Assembly (NCBI RefSeq): GCF_000010525.1
Contig: NC_009937.1
Coordinates: 4,655,501-4,719,500, forward strand
DNA length: 64,000 bases
Direction of reading: 5' to 3'
Source of the DNA: Azorhizobium caulinodans ORS 571
GTDB lineage: Bacteria > Pseudomonadota > Alphaproteobacteria > Rhizobiales > Xanthobacteraceae
The position numbers were made by a program, and so were the translations under genes. This document shows, piece after piece, positions 1 through 7,851 of the stretch (the first letter of the stretch is position 1; the number at the start of each line of letters is the position of its first letter). The notes beneath the pieces were generated by a model that did not search any database, was not told the origin of the DNA, and worked only from the letters and a program-made list of their open reading frames with translations.

Positions 1-544
1 CGACTGGGCGCAGGTGCAGGTCGCCTTTGTGGACATCACCGCCCGCAAGAAGGCCGAGGCCTATCTCGAATATCTCGGCAAGCACGACGTGCTCACCCGG
101 CTCTACAACCGCTCCTTCTATGTGGAAGAGCTGAACCGGCTGGACCGCAAGGGCCCCCGGCCGGTGAGCATCATCATGATCGACCTCGACGACCTGAAGC
201 TGGTGAACGACCAGCTCGGCCACAGCGCGGGCGACGACCTGCTGCGGCGGGCCGGCGAGGTGCTGTCGTCCCTCGTGGAGAAGCCCTGCCACGCAGCGCG
301 CATCGGCGGCGACGAATTCGTCATCCTCCTGCCCGGCATCGACGGCGAGGGTGCGCAGACGGTGCTCGACAATCTCGTGAAGCTGGTGGAACTGAACAAC
401 CAGTACAATTCCGCCAAGACGCCGCTGCGGCTCTCGGTGGGCGTTGCCACCAGCCGCATCGGTGAGCGGCTGGAAGCGACCATCAAGCGCGCCGATCTCG
501 ACATGTATGAGAAGAAGCGGGAAAAGGACGAAGCGGTCCACTGA
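1..544 (+). CDS. Diguanylate cyclase (PAS-GGDEF), 5' end outside the window
   Basis: This is the C-terminal part of a c-di-GMP synthase; the frame is open to the window edge, so the start lies upstream. The first residues (ending DITARKKAE) look like the end of a PAS/PAC sensor domain. A GGDEF domain follows, with the DxLTxLYNR-type entry, the DLDDLKLVND metal/substrate segment and an intact RIGGDEF active-site loop, so it should convert two GTP to c-di-GMP. The inhibitory RxxD I-site that normally sits nine residues before the first Gly is absent (it reads EKPC), so product inhibition through that site is not expected. The next gene starts 6 nt downstream. The domain call is certain; the input signal cannot be seen. 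Confidence 0.9.
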   Translation, partial: DWAQVQVAFVDITARKKAEAYLEYLGKHDVLTRLYNRSFYVEELNRLDRKGPRPVSIIMIDLDDLKLVNDQLGHSAGDDLLRRAGEVLSSLVEKPCHAARIGGDEFVILLPGIDGEGAQTVLDNLVKLVELNNQYNSAKTPLRLSVGVATSRIGERLEATIKRADLDMYEKKREKDEAVH

Positions 545-550
545 GGCCGC

Positions 551-1096
551 GTGCGGACTACCATGGGCCGCCTCGTCCTGATTTCCGGCTGCTCCGGCGG
601 CGGCAAGTCCACCCTGCTGGAAGCCCTGGCCGCCCTCGGCCATGAGGTGGTTCCTGAACCCGGCCGGCGGGTCATCGCCGCCTTTCACGCCGGGCAAGGC
701 GGCGCCCTCCCGTGGGACGATCTCGGTGCGTTTGCGCGCCACGCTCTGGCCCTCGCGCGCTCCGATCGTGCGGCGGCGCTCGCGCGGCCGGGCCTCGTCT
801 TCTTCGACCGCGGCACGATCGACGCGGCCGCCGCGCTGGCGCAGGCGGAAGGCGTGCCTTTACGGGACAGCCTCGGCCCGGAGCGGCACTACCACCGCCG
901 AGTTTTCCTCACCCCGCCCTGGCAGGAGATCTATGTGAGGGACGCCGAACGGCGCCATGATCTTGCGGCTGCCGAAGAGGAATACGAGCGGCTGCGCACC
1001 ATCCTCCCCGCCCTCGGCTATGAGGCCGTCATCCTGCCGCGCACCGATGTCGGCGCGCGGGTCCGCTTTGTGCTGGATACGCTCGCCGACGGCTGA
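551..1096 (+). CDS. P-loop ATPase/kinase-like protein (AAA_28 type)
   Basis: This 181-residue protein carries one clear nucleotide-binding motif, GCSGGGKST, at residues 13-21, and a short FFDRGTID segment that resembles the Walker B/DRG motif of small kinases. The size and the ...VVPEPGRRVI... segment fit the AAA_28 (NadR/Ttd14-like) P-loop family; the substrate is unknown. Start choice: GTG at 551 has a GAGG sequence a few bases upstream, whereas ATG at 563 does not, although an ATG start would still keep the P-loop. It sits 6 nt after the diguanylate cyclase and is probably co-transcribed with it. Confidence 0.7.
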   Translation: MRTTMGRLVLISGCSGGGKSTLLEALAALGHEVVPEPGRRVIAAFHAGQGGALPWDDLGAFARHALALARSDRAAALARPGLVFFDRGTIDAAAALAQAEGVPLRDSLGPERHYHRRVFLTPPWQEIYVRDAERRHDLAAAEEEYERLRTILPALGYEAVILPRTDVGARVRFVLDTLADG

Positions 1097-1134
1097 AGCG
1101 CCATCGGCCGGAGCGCTCGAGGTTCCGGCCGGCG

Positions 1135-2112
1135 CTAACTGCCGCCGATGAGGATGCCGGCCGCCAGCACCAGCGCGCCACCGACCACCACCTGGATGAC
1201 CGCCCGGAAGAAGGGCGTTTCCATGTAGCGGTTCTGGATCCAGGCGATCGCCCAGAGCTCGACGAAGACGACGATGCCGGCGAGCACGGTGGCGGTCCAG
1301 AAGTCCGGAATCAGATAGGGCAGCGCGTGGCCGAGGCCGCCCACCGCCGTCATCACGCCCGAGGCGAGGCCCCGCTTCAGCGGCGAGCCGCGGCCGGAGA
1401 TGACGCCATCGTCATGGGCGGCTTCCGTGAAGCCCATGGAGATGCCCGCGCCCACGGCGGCGGCGAGGCCCACGAGCAGGGTCGTATAGGAATTCTCGGT
1501 GGCGAAGGCGGTGGCGAAGATGGGCGCCAGCGTCGACACCGAGCCATCCATCAGGCCTGCCAGGCCCGGCTGCACCCAGGTGAGCACGAACTGGCGCCGC
1601 GCCTTGCCGTCCTCCTCCGCCTTGGCATCGGCGGGCAGGTTCTTGGCTTCCAGCCGGTCGGCCAGTTCCTCGTGCCGGCGCTCCTGCAGGGCGAGATCAC
1701 CGAGCAGGCGCCGGGTGCCGGCATCCGAGGTGCGCTTGGCCGCCTCAAGATAGAAATTGGCGCTGTCCTCTTCCATCTTGGCGATCTCGGCGCGGATGCG
1801 GTCGATGCCGAGATTCTTCACCAGCCACACCGGCCGGCGGGAATAGAAGCCCGCCACATGCTCGCGCCGGATGAGGGGAATGTGCGGGCCGAAGCGGCGC
1901 TCGTAATCGGCGATCAGCCGGCCGCGATGGGCATTCTCTTCCGCAGCCATGCCGTCGAACATCTTCGCGGTGTCGGGAAACTCCTCCCGCACCATGGCGG
2001 CATAGTCGCCATAGATACGCGCATCGTCCTCCTCGGACGAGATCGCCAGCGCCAGAACCTCCTGCTCGGACAGATCGGAGAAACGCCGACGCGAAGCCAA
2101 CAGGGCAACCAT
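1135..2112 (-). CDS. mbfA: Membrane-bound ferritin/VIT1-family iron exporter MbfA
   Basis: The protein has 325 residues in two parts. Residues about 10-170 form a rubrerythrin/ferritin-like four-helix domain with repeated ExxH-type iron ligands (EEDDAR..., AEENAHRG, EEDSANFY, LQERRHEE). Residues about 180-325 form a CCC1/VIT1-like membrane domain with about five hydrophobic segments (GLAGLMDGSVSTLAPIF is the family hallmark). In Bradyrhizobium and Agrobacterium, MbfA exports iron and protects against iron and peroxide stress, with the ferritin domain facing the cytoplasm. A Shine-Dalgarno-like AGAGG lies 9 nt before the ATG. A perfect Irr-type box lies 19 nt upstream of the start, so repression by Irr under low iron is expected. 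The closest alternative would be a generic VIT1 transporter, but the N-terminal ferritin domain is diagnostic. Confidence 0.92.
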   Translation of the reverse strand: MVALLASRRRFSDLSEQEVLALAISSEEDDARIYGDYAAMVREEFPDTAKMFDGMAAEENAHRGRLIADYERRFGPHIPLIRREHVAGFYSRRPVWLVKNLGIDRIRAEIAKMEEDSANFYLEAAKRTSDAGTRRLLGDLALQERRHEELADRLEAKNLPADAKAEEDGKARRQFVLTWVQPGLAGLMDGSVSTLAPIFATAFATENSYTTLLVGLAAAVGAGISMGFTEAAHDDGVISGRGSPLKRGLASGVMTAVGGLGHALPYLIPDFWTATVLAGIVVFVELWAIAWIQNRYMETPFFRAVIQVVVGGALVLAAGILIGGS

Positions 2113-2130
2113 TGGGCCAAGCCTCTATTT

Positions 2131-2145
2131 TTAGAACTCTTCTAA
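2131..2145 (-). promoter_or_regulatory. Irr box (ICE motif) upstream of mbfA
   Basis: A perfect inverted repeat, TTAGAA-N3-TTCTAA, sits in a short AT-rich stretch 19 nt upstream of the mbfA start codon. It matches the iron control element bound by Irr in rhizobia, and mbfA is an established Irr target. Its closeness to the start codon suggests that it overlaps the promoter or transcript start, which fits repression. Confidence 0.8.
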
Positions 2146-2286
2146 TTTAGATAGCAGTCGGCCGCGCGTGTTGCAATGCGACGCAGGCGCCCTGCCTGCC
2201 TGGAAACGCGCTGCCGCAAGGGCACGCGCGAACCGTGCGGGTGGGTTCCGCGTTGGGGGAGCAGAGGCAAACCGAAGGAGGATCAC

Positions 2287-2475
2287 ATGCCGGCCAAGTC
2301 AAAGGCACAGCAGATGGCGGCGGGGGCAGCGCTGGCCGCCAAGCGCGATCACAGCAAGGCGCAGGAGCTCAAGGGCGCCTCGAAATCCATGTACAAGTCC
2401 ATGGACAAGAAGGAACTGCACGATCTCGCGGCCACCCCGCGCAAGGGAAAGCCGAGGCATGCGGGCGAAGGCTGA
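2287..2475 (+). CDS. DUF3008 family small basic protein
   Basis: This 62-residue, lysine-rich protein begins MPAKSKAQQMAAGAALAAKR, the typical opening of the DUF3008 family in alphaproteobacteria; its function is unknown. The middle (SKSMYKSMDKKELHDLA) and the RKGKPRH tail are also typical. The start is well supported by AAGGAGG about 5 nt before the ATG. It stands alone between the mbfA promoter and the next, convergent gene. Small basic proteins of this kind are often stress-induced, but nothing here shows that. Confidence 0.82.
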   Translation: MPAKSKAQQMAAGAALAAKRDHSKAQELKGASKSMYKSMDKKELHDLAATPRKGKPRHAGEG

Positions 2476-2598
2476 GAACGGCGGCGTCTTTGGTCTCGGT
2501 CCTCGCGGCCACCATGTGGGTACGGCCATGGGTTCGCGGCCGCGAGGAACCGGACTTCGCCGCAGACACCTCCCGTCCGCGATGAAGAGGACGGCCGG

Positions 2599-3111
2599 TC
2601 AGACCGACGACGTGGACTTTTCCAGGCTTTCCGAGGCCGCCTGCTCGGCGGATGTCTCGCCCGACACATCAGCCGCGCCGGTCTTGTCCTCTCCCGAGGC
2701 CCTGACCCGTTCGGCGATGGCAGCCAGATCGAGCTTCATCACTGGCCGGTAGGGATTGCTCCCGCCTGTGGCGTTGCTTGAAGACGTGGCAGAGGACGAA
2801 GACGTGGTTGAGGTACCGGACGTTGCGGATGTGGCGTCTGTCCGGCCGGTGGCGGAGGTGCCCTGCGTCTGCTGGGCTGCCTGCGTCTGCTGCTGTTGCT
2901 GCTGCTCCAGTTGCTGGATCTGCTGCTGCAGAGCCGCAATGGTCTTCTGTTGAGCCGCGATCTCTTCCTGATCGTTGGCTTCCTGGGCCTCCTCCAGCGC
3001 CTGCTGGGCCTGCTCAAGCTGGTCCTGCAGCCTGGCCAGCCGCCCCGAGCCACCGGTGCTGGCGGTCAGGCCGGTGACGAGCGAGGAGGTTGTGGATGAA
3101 ACACTGGTCAT
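2599..3111 (-). CDS. Hypothetical Q-rich coiled-coil protein
   Basis: I do not recognise a defined family. The 170-residue protein has three parts: a Ser/Thr-rich N-terminus (1-25); a heptad-like coiled coil rich in Gln, Glu and Ala (about 25-80) ending in a run of Gln; and a Ser/Thr/Ala low-complexity linker (80-115) before a short conserved-looking segment, PVMKLDLAAIAERVRASGE (about 121-140). There is no signal peptide or membrane segment. The layout resembles FlxA-like or flagellar-accessory small proteins, but this is only a resemblance. AGGAG lies about 9-10 nt before the ATG. It is divergent from the PPK2 gene. Confidence 0.6.
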   Translation of the reverse strand: MTSVSSTTSSLVTGLTASTGGSGRLARLQDQLEQAQQALEEAQEANDQEEIAAQQKTIAALQQQIQQLEQQQQQQTQAAQQTQGTSATGRTDATSATSGTSTTSSSSATSSSNATGGSNPYRPVMKLDLAAIAERVRASGEDKTGAADVSGETSAEQAASESLEKSTSSV

Positions 3112-3270
3112 AGGACCATGCTCCTGTGGTCCCCACCACGCCGCGCACCCTGCTGGCGCAAGCTTGCCTGAAGCTGGGGCGATAATGCGCCCTTACTTTG
3201 CCGGACAAAATCCGCCGCCGCGGCGTCGCGGACAGTTAAAAAGCGCTGCGAAAGCAGGCACCATGGCGCC

Positions 3271-4116
3271 ATGGACTATCGCACCGCTTTCCTCGCCAAG
3301 CCCGGCGCCCCCTTCCGTCTCGCCGATTGCGACGCCGGCTTCCACAACGCCTTCTCCAGCCGCTCCGAAGCCCAACCGGAGATCGACGCCCAACTGAAGC
3401 GCATGGGCAATTTGCAGGAGAAACTCTATGCGGAGCGGCGCCATTCCCTGCTCATCGTGCTTCAGGGCATCGATGCCGCCGGCAAGGACGGCGTGTGCTG
3501 GCACGTTCTGAAGGGCATGGGGCCCCAGGGCTGCCACGTGCACGCGTTCAAGGTGCCCTCCGACGAGGAGAAGGCGCACGACTTTCTGTGGCGCATCCAT
3601 CCCCATACGCCGGCTCTGGGCTCCGTGGCGGTGTTCAACCGCTCCCATTACGAGGCCGTTCTGGTGGAGCGGGTCCATGACCTCGTGCCCGAGCAGGTCT
3701 GGAAGCACCGCTACGAGACCATCAACGATTTCGAGCGCGGGCTTGAACTCTCCGGCACCACGATCCTGAAGTTCTTCCTCTTCATCTCCAAGGACGAGCA
3801 ACTGAAGCGCTTCGGCGACCGGCTGGACGATCCGGACCGCCACTGGAAGATCAGCGAGAGCGACTATACCGAGCGCGCCCGCTGGGACGACTACATGGCC
3901 GCCTATGACGACATGATCGGCCGCTGCTCCACCGAACACGCCCCCTGGTATGTCATCCCCTCCAACCACAAGTGGTTCCGCGATCTCGCCATCTCGCAGA
4001 TCATCGCGAACACGTTGCAGGACATGGATCTGCGGCCGCCGGAGCCGAACGTGGACATTGCCGCGATCCGCAAGCTCTATGCGGCCGAGGTCGCCAAGGC
4101 GAAGAAAGACAAATAG
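3271..4116 (+). CDS. Polyphosphate kinase 2 (PPK2 family, class III-like)
   Basis: This 281-residue protein transfers phosphate between polyphosphate and nucleotides. Walker A reads GIDAAGKDG (about 66-74). The Walker B-like motif reads FNRSHYE (about 122-128), and VERVH follows. The lid region holds the KFFLFISKDEQLKRF segment typical of PPK2. The length matches single-domain PPK2 enzymes (about 270-300). FNRSHYE rather than FDRSWYN points to class III, whose members can phosphorylate AMP and ADP; the precise substrate preference is inferred. It is monocistronic, with a strong hairpin after the stop. Confidence 0.88.
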   Translation: MDYRTAFLAKPGAPFRLADCDAGFHNAFSSRSEAQPEIDAQLKRMGNLQEKLYAERRHSLLIVLQGIDAAGKDGVCWHVLKGMGPQGCHVHAFKVPSDEEKAHDFLWRIHPHTPALGSVAVFNRSHYEAVLVERVHDLVPEQVWKHRYETINDFERGLELSGTTILKFFLFISKDEQLKRFGDRLDDPDRHWKISESDYTERARWDDYMAAYDDMIGRCSTEHAPWYVIPSNHKWFRDLAISQIIANTLQDMDLRPPEPNVDIAAIRKLYAAEVAKAKKDK

Positions 4117-4144
4117 CTCCCGGCGCGGCCCCGCCTAAACGCAA

Positions 4145-4176
4145 AAGGCCGGCCCGGCATGCGCCGGACCGGCCTT
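4145..4176. terminator. Bidirectional terminator between ppk2 and wrbA
   Basis: A 14-bp stem with one mismatch and a 4-nt loop (arms 4145-4158 and 4163-4176, starting AAGGCCGG) lies between the two convergent genes. On the minus strand the stem is followed by TTTTGCG, so it works best as the wrbA terminator; it can also stop ppk2 transcription. Confidence 0.7.
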
Positions 4177-4198
4177 CAGTCATTCACTGAACGATCGA

Positions 4199-4798
4199 TC
4201 AGCCGAACAGCTTGGCGGCCGTCTTGGCGACCAGCTCGCCCTGGTGGCGGGCGCCGGCGAGATCGATCTCGCTCGGCTGGCGCGAACCGTCGCCGGCCGC
4301 GAGCGTCGTGGCGCCATAGGGCGCGCCGCCGACGATCTCGCTCATGCTCATCTGGCCCTGGTGGCTGTAGGGCAGGCCCACGATCACCATGCCGAAGTGC
4401 AGCAGGTTGGTGATGATGGAGAAGAGCGTGGTCTCCTGGCCGCCGTGCTGGGTGGCGGTGGAGGTGAAAGCCGCGCCGACCTTGCCGTTCAGCGCGCCGC
4501 GGAACCACAGGCCGCCGGCCTGATCGAGGAAGGCGGCCATCTGCGAGGCGATACGGCCGAAGCGGGTCGGGGCGCCGACGATGATCGCGTCGTAATGCTC
4601 GAGGTCCGCGATGGTGGCGACGGGCGCCGCCTGATCCAGCTTGAAGTGGGCGGCCTTCGCCACCTCGTCCGGAGCGGTCTCGGGGACGCGCTTCACGTCC
4701 ACCGTGGCGCCGGCAGCGCGCGCGCCTTCTGCCACCGCGTTCGCCATCGTCTCGAGGTGGCCGTAGGTGGAATAATAGAGGACCAGGACCTTCGCCAT
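4199..4798 (-). CDS. wrbA: NAD(P)H:quinone oxidoreductase WrbA
   Basis: This 199-residue flavodoxin-fold enzyme reduces quinones by two electrons with FMN and NAD(P)H and so avoids semiquinone radicals. The FMN phosphate loop reads [12 protein letters not shown] (about 8-19). The [19 protein letters not shown] and [11 protein letters not shown] segments are WrbA signatures, and the length is typical. The start at 4798 ([10 protein letters not shown]) is chosen because the family starts here and GGGAG precedes it; the frame extends upstream to 4900 without supporting signals. It follows rppH on the same strand after a 174-nt gap. Confidence 0.93.
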   Translation of the reverse strand: MAKVLVLYYSTYGHLETMANAVAEGARAAGATVDVKRVPETAPDEVAKAAHFKLDQAAPVATIADLEHYDAIIVGAPTRFGRIASQMAAFLDQAGGLWFRGALNGKVGAAFTSTATQHGGQETTLFSIITNLLHFGMVIVGLPYSHQGQMSMSEIVGGAPYGATTLAAGDGSRQPSEIDLAGARHQGELVAKTAAKLFG

Positions 4799-4940
4799 TT
4801 CACTCTCCCTGCCCCGGCGCCTTGCACCGGGAAATGCTGTGGCAGCGCCGCGGGACTTCTGCCGCGCCAACCGCCCTGAACTCGAGGCGGACATTGGCAC
4901 GGCAGAGAGAAACGAAATAGTCGAATAATCTTGTCTGTTA

Positions 4941-4959
4941 CGTTCTATTTTTCAGAACG
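4941..4959. promoter_or_regulatory. Inverted repeat CGTTCT-N7-AGAACG upstream of wrbA
   Basis: Perfect 6-bp arms around an A/T-rich 7-nt spacer, in an AT-rich stretch 143 bp upstream of the wrbA start and 14 bp past the rppH stop. No T-run follows on the minus strand, so an operator for wrbA is as likely as a weak rppH terminator. The regulator is unknown. Confidence 0.35.
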
Positions 4960-4972
4960 CACGCTGGCCCGT

Positions 4973-5479
4973 TCAGTCATGCGCGAAGCGGCGGAATTCG
5001 CGGGCCACGCGTTCGTACACCTGCCGCTTGAAGGGGATCACCAGTTCGGCTGCCCGGTCCAGCGCGTCCCAGCGCCAGTTGCAGAACTCGGCCTTGTGAG
5101 CGCCGCCACCGGGCTTGAGGATGTCGATCTCGCCTTCGTCGCCGGTGAAACGCAGCGCGAACCACTTCTGGGTCTGGCCACGATACTTGCCCTTCCAGGC
5201 CTCTCCCGCCACGCGGCCCGGCAGATCGTAGGACAGCCAGTCCTCCACCTCGCCCAGCTTCACCACGGAGCGGATCGAGGTCTCCTCATACAGCTCGCGG
5301 AGGGCCGCCTCATAGGGCTCCTCGCCCTTGTCGATGCCGCCCTGGGGCATCTGCCAGGAATGGGTGGCATCCACATGCTCGGGGCCGCTCAGGCGCTGGC
5401 CGAGGAACACCTGGCCTGCACGATTGAAGATGGCGAGGCCCACGCAGGGGCGATAGGGAAGATCCTCAAGACGTGTCAT
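4973..5479 (-). CDS. rppH: RNA pyrophosphohydrolase RppH (Nudix, IalA-like)
   Basis: This 168-residue Nudix hydrolase removes pyrophosphate from the 5' end of triphosphorylated mRNA and so triggers decay. The Nudix box is complete: [20 protein letters not shown] (about 47-66), preceded by WQMPQ. The N-terminus [11 protein letters not shown] and the C-terminal FCNWRW and VYERVAREF segments are RppH-typical. The start at 5479 ([11 protein letters not shown]) is chosen because AGGAAAAGG precedes it and the family starts there; the longer open frame to 5671 has no support. Its neighbours, a phosphoesterase upstream and wrbA downstream, are on the same strand. Confidence 0.92.
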   Translation of the reverse strand: MTRLEDLPYRPCVGLAIFNRAGQVFLGQRLSGPEHVDATHSWQMPQGGIDKGEEPYEAALRELYEETSIRSVVKLGEVEDWLSYDLPGRVAGEAWKGKYRGQTQKWFALRFTGDEGEIDILKPGGGAHKAEFCNWRWDALDRAAELVIPFKRQVYERVAREFRRFAHD

Positions 5480-5585
5480 CGCTGCCTTTTCCTCAGGGCG
5501 CCCCGATTCGCGTCCGTGGCCCCCACCTGTCCGGGCCACGGAAGCGCAGGCGCCGGGTGGAGGCAAGAGGATTTGCCCCTTCCCG

Positions 5586-6098
5586 TCAGGCGGGCGCGCG
5601 CTTTCCGGCCACCGCTTGCAAGAGGGCCGGCAGGGCCACGGGCGCATAGTTCCAGACATCCACGCCCACATCCACCTGCCGCCGCAGCGGCTTCAGCCGG
5701 CCATGGGAATGGCCGTGCAGATTGAGGGCGCCCTTCCCCTCCCCGTTCCATGAGCGGAAGGGATAATGGCACAGCACGAGACGTTGGCCGTCGAGGCTCA
5801 GTTCCGCATAAGGCTGGACGCTCGCCCAACCGGGAAGAGCAATCAGGGCTGGCGTGTCGATATTGCCGGTGACGAGGTGCTTGCAGCCGTTGAGCGCGCC
5901 AAGAATCGCGGCGAGGCGCTCCACCTTTCCCTTGCCGAAGTCGCCCAGATGCCAGACCTCGTCGTCGGGTGCGACGACGGCGTTCCAGCGTGCGATCAGC
6001 GCCGCATCATGTTCGGCGAGGGAGGCGAAGGGGCGGCGGCGGATATTGATCGCGCCGATGTCGCCGAAATGGGTATCGCTGGTGAAATGGAGGGCCAT
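5586..6098 (-). CDS. Calcineurin-like metallophosphoesterase
   Basis: This 170-residue protein has the ordered metal-binding motifs of the calcineurin-like phosphoesterase fold: SDTHFG (7-12), HLGDFG (about 50-55), GNID (about 78-81), CHYPF (about 109-113) and HGHSHG (about 128-133). It should bind two metal ions and cleave a phosphoester; the physiological substrate is not evident. It lacks a signal peptide, so it is cytoplasmic. It lies 106 nt upstream of rppH and 78 nt downstream of the GNAT gene on the same strand. Confidence 0.82.
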   Translation of the reverse strand: MALHFTSDTHFGDIGAINIRRRPFASLAEHDAALIARWNAVVAPDDEVWHLGDFGKGKVERLAAILGALNGCKHLVTGNIDTPALIALPGWASVQPYAELSLDGQRLVLCHYPFRSWNGEGKGALNLHGHSHGRLKPLRRQVDVGVDVWNYAPVALPALLQAVAGKRAPA

Positions 6099-6176
6099 GC
6101 GGGGCCATCATAGACCTGAACGCACGCCCGCGCGTGAGGTCCGGGCGGCACTTGAGGCCGCCCGCCCTGTCCCTGT

Positions 6177-6809
6177 TCAGTGTGCCAGTTCCCGCCGCAT
6201 CGGCATGGCGGTGGAGCCCCAGGCGCGGAGCGAGGCCCAGGTCCGCCGCTCCAGCTGGAAGCGGTCCACCGGCACCGAGGCGGCGAGCGCGCGCACGCGG
6301 CACAGGCCGACGCCCGACCACTGGAAGGCGCACTTCTCCAGCACCCGGCGGGAGGCCGGATTCACCACGCGGGCGGCGCCGCCGATGATGTCGATGTCGG
6401 TCTCCGAGAAGATGTAGTCGATCATGGCACGCAGGGCTTCGGTCGCGATGCCGAGCCCCCAGAAGGGCTGGCCGAGCCAGTAGCCCACTTCGTGCATGGT
6501 CTCCGGCGGCTTGCGGCCATAGGCGCACATGCCGGCGAACACCTCCTCGTCCCCCGTTTTGAGGAAAATGGCGAAGGTTGCGGCGTCCGGCGTCTGCGCC
6601 AGCGTCTCCACGAAGGCGCGCGCATCGGACAGGCGATAGGGATAGGGCAGGTTCGCCGTCATCTCGGCGATGGTTCGATGGTTGGCAAGGGCCGCGATGG
6701 CCGGGATGTCCTCGATGCGCGGCGCGCGGAGCACGAGCCGTTCGGTTTCGAGGACGGGGATACAGCTCTCCGCGAGGGGGGCGCCGAAAGGCGGTTCGAC
6801 GAGGGTCAT
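6177..6809 (-). CDS. GNAT family N-acetyltransferase (RimJ/RimL-like)
   Basis: This 210-residue protein is an acetyl-CoA-dependent N-acetyltransferase. The opening LETERLVLRAPRIEDIPAIA is typical of RimJ/RimL-type enzymes. The acetyl-CoA site is at about residues 113-125 (GYWLGQPFWGLGIATEAL, with a GxGIA form of the Q/RxxGxG/A loop). NPASRRVLEKCAF is the usual motif B. AAGGAG lies 7 nt before the ATG. In many Hyphomicrobiales a GNAT gene of this type follows rpmA, which matches its position here. The acceptor substrate is unknown. Confidence 0.85.
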   Translation of the reverse strand: MTLVEPPFGAPLAESCIPVLETERLVLRAPRIEDIPAIAALANHRTIAEMTANLPYPYRLSDARAFVETLAQTPDAATFAIFLKTGDEEVFAGMCAYGRKPPETMHEVGYWLGQPFWGLGIATEALRAMIDYIFSETDIDIIGGAARVVNPASRRVLEKCAFQWSGVGLCRVRALAASVPVDRFQLERRTWASLRAWGSTAMPMRRELAH

Positions 6810-6843
6810 GGCGGGCTCCTTGGCCAGACGGTGGACAAAACGA

Positions 6844-6875
6844 AACCGGGGAGACGATTGCTCGTCTCCCCGGTT
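6844..6875 (-). terminator. Terminator of the rplU-rpmA operon
   Basis: A perfect 14-bp GC-rich stem with a 4-nt loop (arms 6844-6857 and 6862-6875). On the minus strand it is followed by TTCGTTTTG, so it is a good factor-independent terminator 85 nt past rpmA. It separates rpmA from the GNAT gene. Confidence 0.8.
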
Positions 6876-6960
6876 CGTATTGGAAGCCCAGATGATCCTG
6901 GATCAGGCTCCCACCGGCTCGACGAGCGCAGCGGGATCCTTCACGTCAGGGTCTCGCTGC

Positions 6961-7230
6961 TTATTCAGCCGCCTCAAGGGCGGGGACGACGGATACGTAA
7001 GTTCGGTCGTTGGCTTTGGTGCGGAACTCGACTCGGCCTTCCACGAGGGCGAACAGGGTATGATCCTTGCCCATGCCGACGTTGGTGCCGGGATGCCATT
7101 TGGTCCCGCGCTGACGCACAATAATGTTGCCGGAGACGACGGCCTGGCCGCCGAACTTCTTCACGCCAAGGCGGCGGCCGTCGGAATCGCGGCCGTTGCG
7201 GGACGAACCGCCTGCTTTTTTATGAGCCAT
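6961..7230 (-). CDS. rpmA: 50S ribosomal protein L27
   Basis: This 89-residue basic protein begins [18 protein letters not shown], the signature of bacterial L27. The N-terminus of L27 reaches the peptidyl-transferase centre and stabilises tRNA. The G-rich body ([31 protein letters not shown]) and length are typical. It lies 18 nt after rplU in the standard rplU-rpmA order. Confidence 0.98.
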   Translation of the reverse strand: MAHKKAGGSSRNGRDSDGRRLGVKKFGGQAVVSGNIIVRQRGTKWHPGTNVGMGKDHTLFALVEGRVEFRTKANDRTYVSVVPALEAAE

Positions 7231-7248
7231 TTTGCGTTCTCCGTCCTA

Positions 7249-7557
7249 TCAGGCCGTGGCGATTTCGGTGATGCGCACCACCGTCAGATCCTGACGGTGA
7301 CCGCGCTTGCGGCGGGAATTCTGCCGACGGCGCTTCTTGAAGGCAATCACCTTCTCACCCCGGGTCTGCTCCACCACCTCAGCGGTGACGGAAGCGCCTT
7401 CCACCAGCGGCGCGCCCACGAGGGTCGTCTCACCGGACAGGAGGAGGACGGGGAAGGTGACGCTCTCGCCAGCGGCGGCTTCGAGCTTCTCCACCGTGAT
7501 CACGTCATTGGTGGCAACGCGATACTGCTTGCCACCCGTCTTGATGACCGCGAACAT
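7249..7557 (-). CDS. rplU: 50S ribosomal protein L21
   Basis: This 102-residue protein begins [14 protein letters not shown], the L21 signature. It binds 23S rRNA and works with L20/L27 in 50S assembly. The basic segment [17 protein letters not shown] is typical of the family. It is first in the rplU-rpmA operon, with a consensus-like promoter about 100 nt upstream. Confidence 0.98.
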   Translation of the reverse strand: MFAVIKTGGKQYRVATNDVITVEKLEAAAGESVTFPVLLLSGETTLVGAPLVEGASVTAEVVEQTRGEKVIAFKKRRRQNSRRKRGHRQDLTVVRITEIATA

Positions 7558-7655
7558 CTTGTCTCGCTTTCGTGTTCAGCCACGCCTCGAAGGGCAGGCT
7601 TCTTTCGGTCGCTACGGGAACCCCGATCCGCAGGAGCTTTTCGGGGAGGGTTCCC

Positions 7656-7682
7656 TTTATAGGCCGAACCAGCGCCTGTCAA
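7656..7682 (-). promoter_or_regulatory. Predicted promoter of rplU-rpmA
   Basis: On the minus strand, TTGACA (7677-7682) and TATAAA (7656-7661) are separated by 15 nt, a near-consensus housekeeping promoter with slightly short spacing. An 8-bp inverted repeat (GGGAACCC/GGGTTCCC, 7616-7623 and 7648-7655) begins immediately after the -10 element and overlaps the likely transcript start. It could form a leader hairpin or act as an operator. Confidence 0.6.
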
Positions 7683-7851
7683 TGGAAAGCGCTGCCCGGA
7701 ACGCTTCCAGAGAGCGCTTGCGCCGCAAGGCCCGCGATGGCATCGAGCCTTCAGGAAGGCTTGGCCTTCACCGCCGGCTCCCCGCGAGCCTCCCCTCCCG
7801 ATCGTTGCGGCCCCAGCCGCGATGCGATGAGCCCGCCTTAAGGACGCGCTT

